From NCBI RefSeq assembly GCF_013140855.1, contig NZ_JABBPG010000001.1, positions 682,001 to 746,000 of the forward strand: a stretch of DNA of 64,000 bases, written 5' to 3'. Positions 17,201-24,582 of the stretch are shown here, in pieces (within the stretch, counting starts at the first letter, position 1; each line of letters begins with the position of its first letter). The position numbers and the translations under genes were made by a program. The notes below the pieces were generated by a model, which saw nothing but the letters and a program-made list of their open reading frames with translations, was not told where the DNA came from and searched no databases. Source of the stretch: Pseudoalteromonas caenipelagi. GTDB taxonomy: Bacteria; Pseudomonadota; Gammaproteobacteria; Enterobacterales; Alteromonadaceae.

Positions 17201-19093
17201 ACTTTGGCTTGCTTTGGCGGCATCTTCGCTGGCTTTAGCCGCCACTTTAGATGCTGCCGCATTGGTTTCGCTGGTTTTTGCCGCCGCTTTGCTAGCTGCT
17301 GCGCTACTTGCAGAACTGGCCGCTGCGGACTTACTTGACGCCGCTGCCGTTTTGCTACTCGCTGCGCTGCTCGCTGAGCTGGCTGCTGCGGTTTCACTGA
17401 CCTTTGCCGCGTCTTCGCTGGCAAGTGCCGCACTTGCATGCTCGGCCGCTTTATCTTCACTGACTTTGGCTGCTGACTTACTGCTTGCCGCACTTGTTGC
17501 TGAAGCAGCCGCTGCGCTTTGGCTTGCTTTGGCGGCATCTTCACTGGCTTTAGCCGCCACTTTAGATGCTGCCGCATTGGTCTCACTGGTTTTAGCCGCC
17601 GCTTTACTCGCCGCGGCGCTACTTGCGGAACTGGCCGCTGCGGACTTACTTGATGCCGCTGCCGTTTTGCTACTCGCTGCGCTGCTCGCTGAGCTGGCTG
17701 CTGCGGTTTCACTAGCCTTTGCCGCATCTTCGCTGGCAAGTGCCGCACTTGCATGCTCGGCCGCTTTATCTTCACTGGCTTTAGCAGCTGATTTACTGCT
17801 TGCCGCACTTGTTGCTGAACCCGCCGCTGCGCTTTGACTTGCTTTGGCGGCATCCTCACTGGCTTTAGCCGCCACTTTAGATGCCGCTGCGTTGGTTTCG
17901 CTGGTTTTAGCCGCCGCTTTACTTGCCGCGGCGCTACTTGCAGAACTGGCCGCAGCCGACTGGCTTGACGCCGCTGCTGTTTTGCTACTCGCTGCGCTGC
18001 TCGCTGAGCTGGCTGCTGCGGTTTCACTGACTTTTGCGGCGTCTTCGCTGGCAAGTGCTGCAGCTGCATGCTCGGCTACTTTATCTTCGCTGGCTTTGGC
18101 TGCTGACTTGCTGCTAGCCGCACTTGTTGCTGAACCCGCCGCTGCGCTTTGGCTTGCTTTGGCGGCATCTTCACTGGCTTTAGCCGCCACTTTAGATGCC
18201 GCTGCGTTGGTTTCGCTGGTTTTAGCCGCCGCTTTACTTGCCGCGGCGCTACTTGCAGAACTGGCCGCTGCCGATTGGCTTGACGCCGCTGCTGTTTTGC
18301 TACTCGCTGCGCTGCTCGCTGAGCTGGCTGCTGCGGTTTCACTGACTTTTGCGGCATCTTCGCTGGCAAGTGCTGCAGCTGCAGAATCAGCTGCCGCAGC
18401 TTTACTTGATGCTGCTGCCGATTTGCTTAGCCCTGCACTAATCGCAGAGCCCGCCGCTGCGCTTTGGCTTGCCTTAGCTGCATCTTCACTGGCTTTGGCT
18501 GCCACTTTAGACGCTGCTGCATTGTTTTCGCTGGTTTTCGCAGCTATCTTACTTGCTGCAGCAGCGCTGGCTGATGCTGCTGCATCATCTGCATTTTGTG
18601 CTGCTTGTGCTATAGAGGCCACCATGGCTTCTAGCTCTTCAATTAATTGCGCTACTTTTACTGCATTGCGATTAATTTCAGCTGGCGTTGCTATTTCGCT
18701 TTGTTCACCTAAAAAATTGGTAACAGGGAATGTAGCTTCATTACTTTGAAACCAACCCGTCAGCTCCTTTTCACGGCGATGCCACTTTGTTTGCAGCTCT
18801 GTTAAGCTTTTTGCCAAACGCGCAGGTGTCGAATTATTGAAATTTTGAACCAAACCATAAGGCAGTTCACTGCCACTTTCTTGCGGGTTAAACCTCTGCC
18901 CATCGAGCAAAGCTAAACGCAATTGTGTATCACTGATCACTTGGGCAACTTGAAGTATCTGATTTTGTTGATTTAGCCTTAAATAAACGAGATCTCCCGT
19001 TTGTACTTTCGCCACGCTAATAAATTGCGTATGCACACCCGTGATCGTCGCGTTATTTTTAGTAACGCTAATTTTGCCAATTGAATAGGCCAT
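14201..19093 (-). CDS. Giant Ala/Ser-rich side tail fibre, lambda Stf-like
   Basis: This 1630-residue protein starts with a tail-attachment domain (1-150). An Ala/Ser/Lys-rich segment of about 600 residues (about 160-790) follows, built on a 7-residue pattern (AAxSxxA) and repeated in 105-residue blocks, as in lambda Stf-type fibre shafts. The distal half has beta-rich repeats, including a duplicated block (RALVAHTPEMLYVNYNGDFS and RALVGATDQLYINYGSDWSK) and YHEGNKP/YHEGHKP/IHQGN motifs typical of long tail fibres. AGAGGA precedes ATG 19093, three bases after the tail-tip stop. No fibre-assembly chaperone lies next to it. Confidence 0.85.
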   Translation of the reverse strand: MAYSIGKISVTKNNATITGVHTQFISVAKVQTGDLVYLRLNQQNQILQVAQVISDTQLRLALLDGQRFNPQESGSELPYGLVQNFNNSTPARLAKSLTELQTKWHRREKELTGWFQSNEATFPVTNFLGEQSEIATPAEINRNAVKVAQLIEELEAMVASIAQAAQNADDAAASASAAAASKIAAKTSENNAAASKVAAKASEDAAKASQSAAAGSAISAGLSKSAAASSKAAAADSAAAALASEDAAKVSETAAASSASSAASSKTAAASSQSAAASSASSAAASKAAAKTSETNAAASKVAAKASEDAAKASQSAAAGSATSAASSKSAAKASEDKVAEHAAAALASEDAAKVSETAAASSASSAASSKTAAASSQSAAASSASSAAASKAAAKTSETNAAASKVAAKASEDAAKASQSAAAGSATSAASSKSAAKASEDKAAEHASAALASEDAAKASETAAASSASSAASSKTAAASSKSAAASSASSAAASKAAAKTSETNAAASKVAAKASEDAAKASQSAAAASATSAASSKSAAKVSEDKAAEHASAALASEDAAKVSETAAASSASSAASSKTAAASSKSAAASSASSAAASKAAAKTSETNAAASKVAAKASEDAAKASQSAAAGSAISAGLSKSAAASSKAAAAESAEAALGSEEAAKASETAAANSASSAASSKTAAASSQSAAASSASAAATSKAAAKTSETNAASSATAAAASKAAAKTSESNAAQSAATAQASQVAAKASEDSAANSVVEAQSIRNEVAEIAGGTAPDSQRLGGKTKEEVVSEARAGLQAADSKLQRLVDSEFDFTHGNDFRLRGGRALVAHTPEMLYVNYNGDFSNVSAKGAWAFSDSVKVSGVTLETTTGEYGDKAFKVSNGRGYLKLGAQNDNFCHYETDRPNHWFNKELKVKGDIYAGEGYNQRVYHEGNKPLASDVKALPSISGRTPLVTKSEFKTIAKVTGAELASMIRLNLKGTTDSTVVAFSAEIIVNHHSDFTIKSLSGPYSQVTLRLLSNTNEHFLIQAKVDTPSAIAMNITVQSYGQEVIEIGDFNTEGYPQEFIHEGTKSGIALSSADNREATITVQGNQVYHEGHKPTPSEIGAVAKGESIDLTNQALRWVENSDGAAIGFQNTSDQDTNSYLYFETSDNLNEYFRWQHRSGSSITEWMSLKDWGLKVKGYVTASGLAINGNATFDNGDNTTVNIRANDSGAAVLNVCAEVDAQTTGIVYVGQSPNHGGGIEYNGDNSPVTSGSGADYFTLFRRSSGQTHWTARNLHLSNDWEFRGKVKAAALQEGDKLLSNKYHGKSDKLARFESSHVDTNSGQDLKIRDKRALVGATDQLYINYGSDWSKVAANGEWAFTGDVKVSGDLKMSGTDSYIWSPNTANGYTGIYDSHTNKVAMKYTNSQAFDFGADINISKNNPWLTLDSSSSGSNTNEQAAGISIGESGRDNSASLHLSYIGDGYSYIGMGNLGSDNIADNWAMQMNYQSRWVKFRSDIQLQDSNTKLAKGVSNTVRAITNNGYVDIGPQNSNWCHFDTDREKFYFGRPTYVKGDIYAGPNYNQKVIHQGNFNQQLQASANQVTSGDSQKFAGKTEQEWQDYIQDPVRAAVAATNPIAAAFI
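16850..18560. repeat. 315-bp tandem repeat, about five copies
   Basis: The landmark GCTTTGGCGG (or a close variant) recurs at 17211, 17526, 17841, 18156 and 18471, an exact 315-bp spacing. Each unit encodes 105 residues, or 15 heptads. The end copies are more diverged (an AISAGLSKSAAASSKA segment replaces the middle), while the central copies are nearly identical at DNA level, which points to recent expansion or homogenisation within the side-fibre shaft. Confidence 0.9.
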
Positions 19094-19095
19094 AA

Positions 19096-22000
19096 TTATC
19101 CTCTTTTATAAATTACTGCGACCTGTTTGATTTGATCAGGAGAGTCAAATGTGACGTTGTGACGTACTTGAGCGATGGTGTAACGCTCTTCACTTTGTGT
19201 TGGTTGACGCATCCCTTTGCCAGGCATGGAACTTGAGCAAATTAAATCGCCAGTTTGTAAATTGCCACCTTCGCCGCAGACATTCATTGCGCCTTCACCA
19301 CCTGCGTTGATGCTTGCTATATCGTACAGGTAGGCCAGTTGCTCCCACTCTTCAAAGCCGACTAGGCCAGCAGGTTGCGAGTCTGTAAGCACTCGACGAC
19401 GCGTGTAAATACCTCGCACTGTAATGTCCATCGGTGTGCTCGATAGTTTTGCCGTACAAATTGCATTTGAGATATTTGCAATGTGCATAAGCTCATCATC
19501 ACAAAGAATATCACCGGGTTCTGGCTCTAACTCTTTGGGTAGGAGTGTTTCATGAGCAGATGTGTGAGGTCCTATTTCACCATTCTTTGCATAAAGGGCC
19601 CAAGAAGACGCGTCGACGTGAATAGCGTTACTATGATATTTAATTGCAATACCCCAAACATCTTCTGGCTTGCCATTATCCCAGACATATAGGTTACGCA
19701 GAAAACCTTCCCCATTCGCCATAAACCTGGCGTTAAGGACCCCATCTTGCTTAATAGCAAGCATACCTGAACTCGCTGTAACGGTACTGCTTCCACCCGA
19801 ATCCCATGTACATGATCGTAAAGTTGCATTACTAATTACACCACTAGACGCTTCAACTTTACCTCTAAAAGTACCACTCGTTGCCTCAACCTTACCCTTA
19901 AACGTTCCACTATCAGCTTCAACTCTTCCTTTAAATATACCGCTATTAGCATACACGTTGCCGGTGAACGACCCACTGGTTGCGTTAACATGCCCAGTGA
20001 ACGACCCGCTACTCGCATTAATATGCCCGTTAAACTTATATTTCCCCGCGCTGCTATCAAAATACACAGCACTGTTATTGCTATTATCGAGTAATTCAAA
20101 AACGCCAGCTTTTACCTGCATTCGCCCGGGTGTTATCGTGAGCCCTGTTACATGGTTATTAACGTCTACACCAATTGAAACCCGCGCATCTAGCTCGTCT
20201 ATTTGGTTCCCTTGTTCATCCAACTTCCTCGCATGCGTAGTCATAAGCTGAAATACGCTCGCAGTACCCGAGTCAGTTTCTACACTAACGTTTTTGACAA
20301 ACGAGGCTAAAGCACCATTTGAGTCCGTCTTTGAGAAATAAATATCACCCAGCTTGGAAATTTTCCCGCCAAACTCTGTCGATAAAGACTGAGCTTTTAA
20401 GCCTATTGCCTTCTCAGTTTCTACTTTCGTATACGTATTACTTGCAAGGCTAGATATGTCGCCATTGAATTCAGAGCGCAAGGAGCTCTCTTTGGCACTA
20501 ATTACACTATTTGTTTGCGCTGCGGTGTAAAAAGTTTGATCTAGATAAGCGCGATTACTATTAACTTTACTTTCTAGCTCAGTTTTAGCCTGTGAGACAG
20601 CGCTTTGTGCATCCGCTTTGGTAATATAATAGTGCTGCACATCAGCCTTGTTTTGTGCAACTTCAGAGGTTAGGCCGCTAATTTTTGTGGCAAGCGCTTG
20701 CTCTTTGGTTGCTAACGATTGCTCAACGTTAACTATCTGCGCACTGTTGCCATCTACAACTGCTTTAACCTCACTAATTTTATTCGCAAGCGCTTGATTT
20801 TGTGTGGCAGAAGCTTGCTCTACACTGACTATTTGCGCTTTGTTCTGCACAACCTGTGCTTCCACTTGCCTGATGTTTGTTGCAATAGCGCGTTCTTTAT
20901 CTGCAAGGGACTGCTCAACATTGACTATCTGAGCATTGTTTTCACCGACCAAGGCCTTAACTTCACTCACTCTTGTAGCCAATGCTTGATTTTCATCAGC
21001 TTGAACTGCAACAGCCTCATTAATTCTTGCGTTAGTTTTGGCGGTTTTTTCCTCTAAAGTAAGCGTACTTGTTAAATCGGCCTCGAAAACTTGCTCAGTA
21101 TCCAATGCTTGTTCAAGAATACTATTGGCAAGATCATCAATTTCTCTTATCTTCTCTTGCGTTTCTTTTAATTCGTTAACACTGAGCCCAGATACTGAAA
21201 ATGCCTGCCTAACAACTTGCAACTCGTGGCGAGCTTCAACAATTAAGTTGCTGGTGGCCTGAGCCAAAAATTCAATTGCTAGCTCACTGTCTGTTACATT
21301 GCCTTTTTCTTCACCTAAAGCACCATACAGCACACCATCATCGCTCAACTCAACCTGTAAGGTTTGAAATGCTAACTCTTGTTGAGTTTGCAAATCTCGA
21401 AGTGATACGCGAACTTGGTTCACTATGCCCTCAGGCTGCCAACCAACACCCATACCTATCCAATTTGGGCTTTGGCTCATCTCAAATACAAGCGCGGTGC
21501 TGTGCTCATAAGTTGCTAAATCGGCAGTTTTAACATCAAAACTCTTCCATTGGCTTTTGCCTGCCGCATTCAAGGTTCTAACACGTCCTTGGTAGCTTTT
21601 TGAAGGTAGTAATGAAGAAACGGTGAGCACTTGGGAGATAACGGTTTTTTGCTCACCTTCCCCTGCAAACTGCCACTCATAATTGGTTTGCGTGGATGCG
21701 CCTGTTGTAGTTGCATACAGCACAACACTTGTCGGTGTGAGCGAGGTGATTTCAACAGTAGGTACCGCCGGCTCTGCAACAGTAAACAACAAAGTCGCTG
21801 CGCTACTTCGATAGCCGAGTATATTGACCGCATAAATACTGATTTGGTACTCACCTGCATCCAGCGCTAACGAGATGTCATGTAAGGTCGTATTACCTGA
21901 TTTTACAACTTTACCATTCCTGCGAACTTGGTACTCAAAGTCATTTGACGCTGATTGCCATTCAACCTTTAGGGTATTATCCTCTCCTACACTGGCTTGT

Positions 22001-23385
22001 AATCCTGCTGGGGCATCCGGCTTTCGTGAGCGATATACGGTATCTTCGATGATTGTTTGTGGTGCACTCGGCTCCCATGAAAAATGACTGGGCTGATGCT
22101 CAACTAAGCTTAAGTCAACTTCGCCACTGCCATTAAGCACCATATCATTGAGTACAAAAGGCTTTTTATCAAACCCTAGCAACTCATCACTAACGCGAAT
22201 AACGTCACCAATTGCCAGTAAAGCCGCATCATCACGAGCCGTAAATTTAATGCTTAACTGTTCACGACTTTTACGCGCAATAAACTCCGCAATACGCTTT
22301 GCTTCATAGAAGCTGTTGAGCGTTTCAATTTTTACTTTTTTGGTTAAACGAATGTCGTTGTCTTGGGCTAACCATTGCGTATCAATCGCACTGCTTGGCT
22401 CTGGAAATACAGCATCTTGTAGCTTGCCATTGCGCTTTTCATCATAGTACTGAACCGTTACTTGGTTGTAGCGATCCTTTTTTGAGGCATCGTTAACCTC
22501 AATATCACTTACAATGGTTTGTTCATTGGCCTCCCATGATATCGGCGCCTTATTTTCTTCAAGCACTAACGTTAGTTTGCCATTAACCACAGGTAAGCTG
22601 GCACGCATCGAAGCCAAAAGCATTTCACAATTGGCTTTTACTGATTTACTGGTATTAAGTCGCACATTAGAGGTGTACAACGGGATGGTTGCTCCCCCCT
22701 CATAGCTCTCTACCTGCAAATCACAAATATTGGCGGCACGTTTAAAGCTTTCGACATCTAGGTCAGAGCTGGGTAACCCTTTGCCATAGCGGGTGTTGGT
22801 TAAATAATCATATAGTTGCAGCGCAGGGTTAGAGGTAACATTACTTTTAGTTCCAGTTCGTACATCATGGATACGCGTTTGTTCAATGTCTGCGGTAATG
22901 TTTGGCCTTGAAGTAAAAACAGGGTCATCAGCGCCCATCTCTAAACGTACATAGCTATACAACAAGCCTTCGGGTAAGTTTCTGTCAGGAGACCAGCCGC
23001 TAGCGTTTAAAAGAGGGTCAGAATAACGCCCCCCCTCAATATTACGTGTATAAGCCCACCAATGTGCCCCCTCATCATGGAACTTATCAGATGTGATTGG
23101 CTCATCATCAATGTAAATCTGCTTTACTGTTGCGCCATTTGCTTCACCCCAAACAATGATAAGGTGAAGTAGCTCATTTTCTACATCATTTCGCACCACA
23201 TCATTCGTCGCGCGGTAGATAATCGTACCACCTGTTCTTTTTACTTCTCCATAAAATACAGGTATAGCAGCGTCAGTTGCAGGTGCTGTAAAATCGACCC
23301 CTTGTACTTGCTTTTGAGGTTGCGGCTCTAAATCGACCCCCAAAATCTTAAAAAAGCCGCTAACGATATTACCTAAAAAACCCAT
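19096..23385 (-). CDS. Tail tip / host-specificity protein, lambda gpJ-like
   Basis: At 1429 residues it has the expected size and order. An N-terminal hub region (VDFTAPATDAAIPVFYGEVK near residue 30) is followed by the Phage-tail_3-like core (about 190-430) and two FN3 modules (about 460-650). A long coiled coil with repeated IVNVEQSLA units follows (about 760-900). Next is a row of short strand repeats of the type SGSFTGHVNA/SGTFKGKVEA (DNA about 19840-20040), then a C-terminal domain with GDLICSSSMPGKGM. It nucleates the non-contractile tail and contacts the host. ATG 23385 has CAGGAG upstream; the longer frame from 23436 lies within the previous gene. Confidence 0.88.
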   Translation of the reverse strand: MGFLGNIVSGFFKILGVDLEPQPQKQVQGVDFTAPATDAAIPVFYGEVKRTGGTIIYRATNDVVRNDVENELLHLIIVWGEANGATVKQIYIDDEPITSDKFHDEGAHWWAYTRNIEGGRYSDPLLNASGWSPDRNLPEGLLYSYVRLEMGADDPVFTSRPNITADIEQTRIHDVRTGTKSNVTSNPALQLYDYLTNTRYGKGLPSSDLDVESFKRAANICDLQVESYEGGATIPLYTSNVRLNTSKSVKANCEMLLASMRASLPVVNGKLTLVLEENKAPISWEANEQTIVSDIEVNDASKKDRYNQVTVQYYDEKRNGKLQDAVFPEPSSAIDTQWLAQDNDIRLTKKVKIETLNSFYEAKRIAEFIARKSREQLSIKFTARDDAALLAIGDVIRVSDELLGFDKKPFVLNDMVLNGSGEVDLSLVEHQPSHFSWEPSAPQTIIEDTVYRSRKPDAPAGLQASVGEDNTLKVEWQSASNDFEYQVRRNGKVVKSGNTTLHDISLALDAGEYQISIYAVNILGYRSSAATLLFTVAEPAVPTVEITSLTPTSVVLYATTTGASTQTNYEWQFAGEGEQKTVISQVLTVSSLLPSKSYQGRVRTLNAAGKSQWKSFDVKTADLATYEHSTALVFEMSQSPNWIGMGVGWQPEGIVNQVRVSLRDLQTQQELAFQTLQVELSDDGVLYGALGEEKGNVTDSELAIEFLAQATSNLIVEARHELQVVRQAFSVSGLSVNELKETQEKIREIDDLANSILEQALDTEQVFEADLTSTLTLEEKTAKTNARINEAVAVQADENQALATRVSEVKALVGENNAQIVNVEQSLADKERAIATNIRQVEAQVVQNKAQIVSVEQASATQNQALANKISEVKAVVDGNSAQIVNVEQSLATKEQALATKISGLTSEVAQNKADVQHYYITKADAQSAVSQAKTELESKVNSNRAYLDQTFYTAAQTNSVISAKESSLRSEFNGDISSLASNTYTKVETEKAIGLKAQSLSTEFGGKISKLGDIYFSKTDSNGALASFVKNVSVETDSGTASVFQLMTTHARKLDEQGNQIDELDARVSIGVDVNNHVTGLTITPGRMQVKAGVFELLDNSNNSAVYFDSSAGKYKFNGHINASSGSFTGHVNATSGSFTGNVYANSGIFKGRVEADSGTFKGKVEATSGTFRGKVEASSGVISNATLRSCTWDSGGSSTVTASSGMLAIKQDGVLNARFMANGEGFLRNLYVWDNGKPEDVWGIAIKYHSNAIHVDASSWALYAKNGEIGPHTSAHETLLPKELEPEPGDILCDDELMHIANISNAICTAKLSSTPMDITVRGIYTRRRVLTDSQPAGLVGFEEWEQLAYLYDIASINAGGEGAMNVCGEGGNLQTGDLICSSSMPGKGMRQPTQSEERYTIAQVRHNVTFDSPDQIKQVAVIYKRG

Positions 23386-23386
23386 G

Positions 23387-23995
23387 CTATGGCTCCTGCT
23401 GCTGGTTGTTATTGCGCTTATTTTTCGGTGCTTCAAAGCTCGATTTGGCAGAACGAGACTTCACCGTGCCATCACCTTCTTTACCCCAAGGCACTGAATC
23501 TGTTAAGAAAGGCGTGTGCTCAAACGGATCGGTATTTGGAAAAAACTTCTGATGACTTGCGGTATTTGTTTGCCGACCTGCGGATTTTTCAAAATCGGCC
23601 CAAATAGAGCTGACGGTAAAGCTCATGGTGCCAGACGAGTTCATATCCATTTTTGCAATAAGCCCTTTGTACAAAGACAAAGCCCCTACGGGTGCATCTG
23701 TGATGATCAGCTTGGATAACTCAACACGACGGTTCATCCACTTTTCGCCAAGACCTAAGGCCACTACGGCTGAGTCCAAAGCATTAAAATTAAGCTTTAA
23801 ATCACCAATGCGAATACCGCTACTGTGTTTTACCGAACTGAAACTTTTTAGCATGCCAGCAAGGTAAATGTTGCCACCATAGCTAATATCTTCATCCGCA
23901 TCGGTCATATATATTGGACCCCAATCGAATTGGATTTTCAGTAAATGGCAAAATTGATAATCACCAGCAAGCGCTTGTTTTAATGCTGTAGACAT
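23387..23995 (-). CDS. Tail-tip assembly protein (DUF2163-like, gpL position)
   Basis: This 202-residue protein begins MSTALKQALAGDYQFCHLLK and has the layout seen in small siphovirus proteins encoded just before the tail-tip gene: an ISYGGNIYLAG..L segment, then IRIGDLKLNF. It likely helps assemble the hub onto the tape measure. The C-terminal ~30 residues are polar (SFEAPKNKRNNNQQQEP). Its start overlaps the previous stop (TAATG), and its stop is one base before the tail-tip ATG. The family assignment is by layout and position. Confidence 0.65.
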   Translation of the reverse strand: MSTALKQALAGDYQFCHLLKIQFDWGPIYMTDADEDISYGGNIYLAGMLKSFSSVKHSSGIRIGDLKLNFNALDSAVVALGLGEKWMNRRVELSKLIITDAPVGALSLYKGLIAKMDMNSSGTMSFTVSSIWADFEKSAGRQTNTASHQKFFPNTDPFEHTPFLTDSVPWGKEGDGTVKSRSAKSSFEAPKNKRNNNQQQEP

Positions 23996-24582
23996 TATTG
24001 CGTTACCTCCACCAGCTCTACGCTCACAGGAATGGGTCGGCCAGCTGAAATAGAGATCTCCGTATCATCATCATCGCTGTACACTAAAAACTGTACATTT
24101 TCGCCACATTGAATCGCGCTGTTACCCGCCACATTCGTTTTCAACTTGGGATAAAAGTGAATAATGTCTGCGTCGCTATTAAACCCCGTAACCTGATATA
24201 CCTTGTGGTGACCTAAAAACTGAATAAAGTCACCTGCTGAAAATGCCACGCCTTCTCCTTTTGCAGACACCGCAACACGTACCGAGCTCTCACCTTGCGA
24301 AATTGACTCTGCAGTTTTTGCACTCAACACACTGCCAATTTGTGGTAGCGGGTTTGGCAACTTGGTTTTTTCAAATACCCCATCTAAGCTTGCCACTTCT
24401 GCATACACCGCCATGGCCTCTTGATAAGGCATCGCCGTTGAAGTGAGCTTAATGCGCCACCTTTGCGGTTGGCCGAGCTGACGTACCTGACGGGTAAAAC
24501 TGTATTTGTTTTTGGTGACTAAGGTTTTTGTTTCTGAAGAGATTTTTGCTTTAGCAATTTGTGTTAATGCGGTTAATCCCAT
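23995..24582 (-). CDS. Tail-tip assembly protein (gpM position)
   Basis: This 195-residue protein has no family I can name. It shows YSFTRQVRQLGQPQRWRIKL near residues 28-47, followed by a beta-rich core containing GDFIQFLGHHKVYQVTGF, compatible with a small distal-tail or hub-adapter fold. CAGGAGA sits directly upstream of ATG 24582, and the gene overlaps the end of the tape-measure gene by 10 bp. Position between tape measure and hub protein is the main evidence. Confidence 0.65.
   Translation of the reverse strand: MGLTALTQIAKAKISSETKTLVTKNKYSFTRQVRQLGQPQRWRIKLTSTAMPYQEAMAVYAEVASLDGVFEKTKLPNPLPQIGSVLSAKTAESISQGESSVRVAVSAKGEGVAFSAGDFIQFLGHHKVYQVTGFNSDADIIHFYPKLKTNVAGNSAIQCGENVQFLVYSDDDDTEISISAGRPIPVSVELVEVTQ

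Noticed and set aside
16668..18749. Long plus-strand and alternate-frame ORFs rich in Ala, Leu or Gln over the side-fibre repeats
   Set aside because: They are shadows of the 315-bp repeats: low-complexity translations without ribosome sites, antisense or out of frame to a complete 1630-residue fibre gene.
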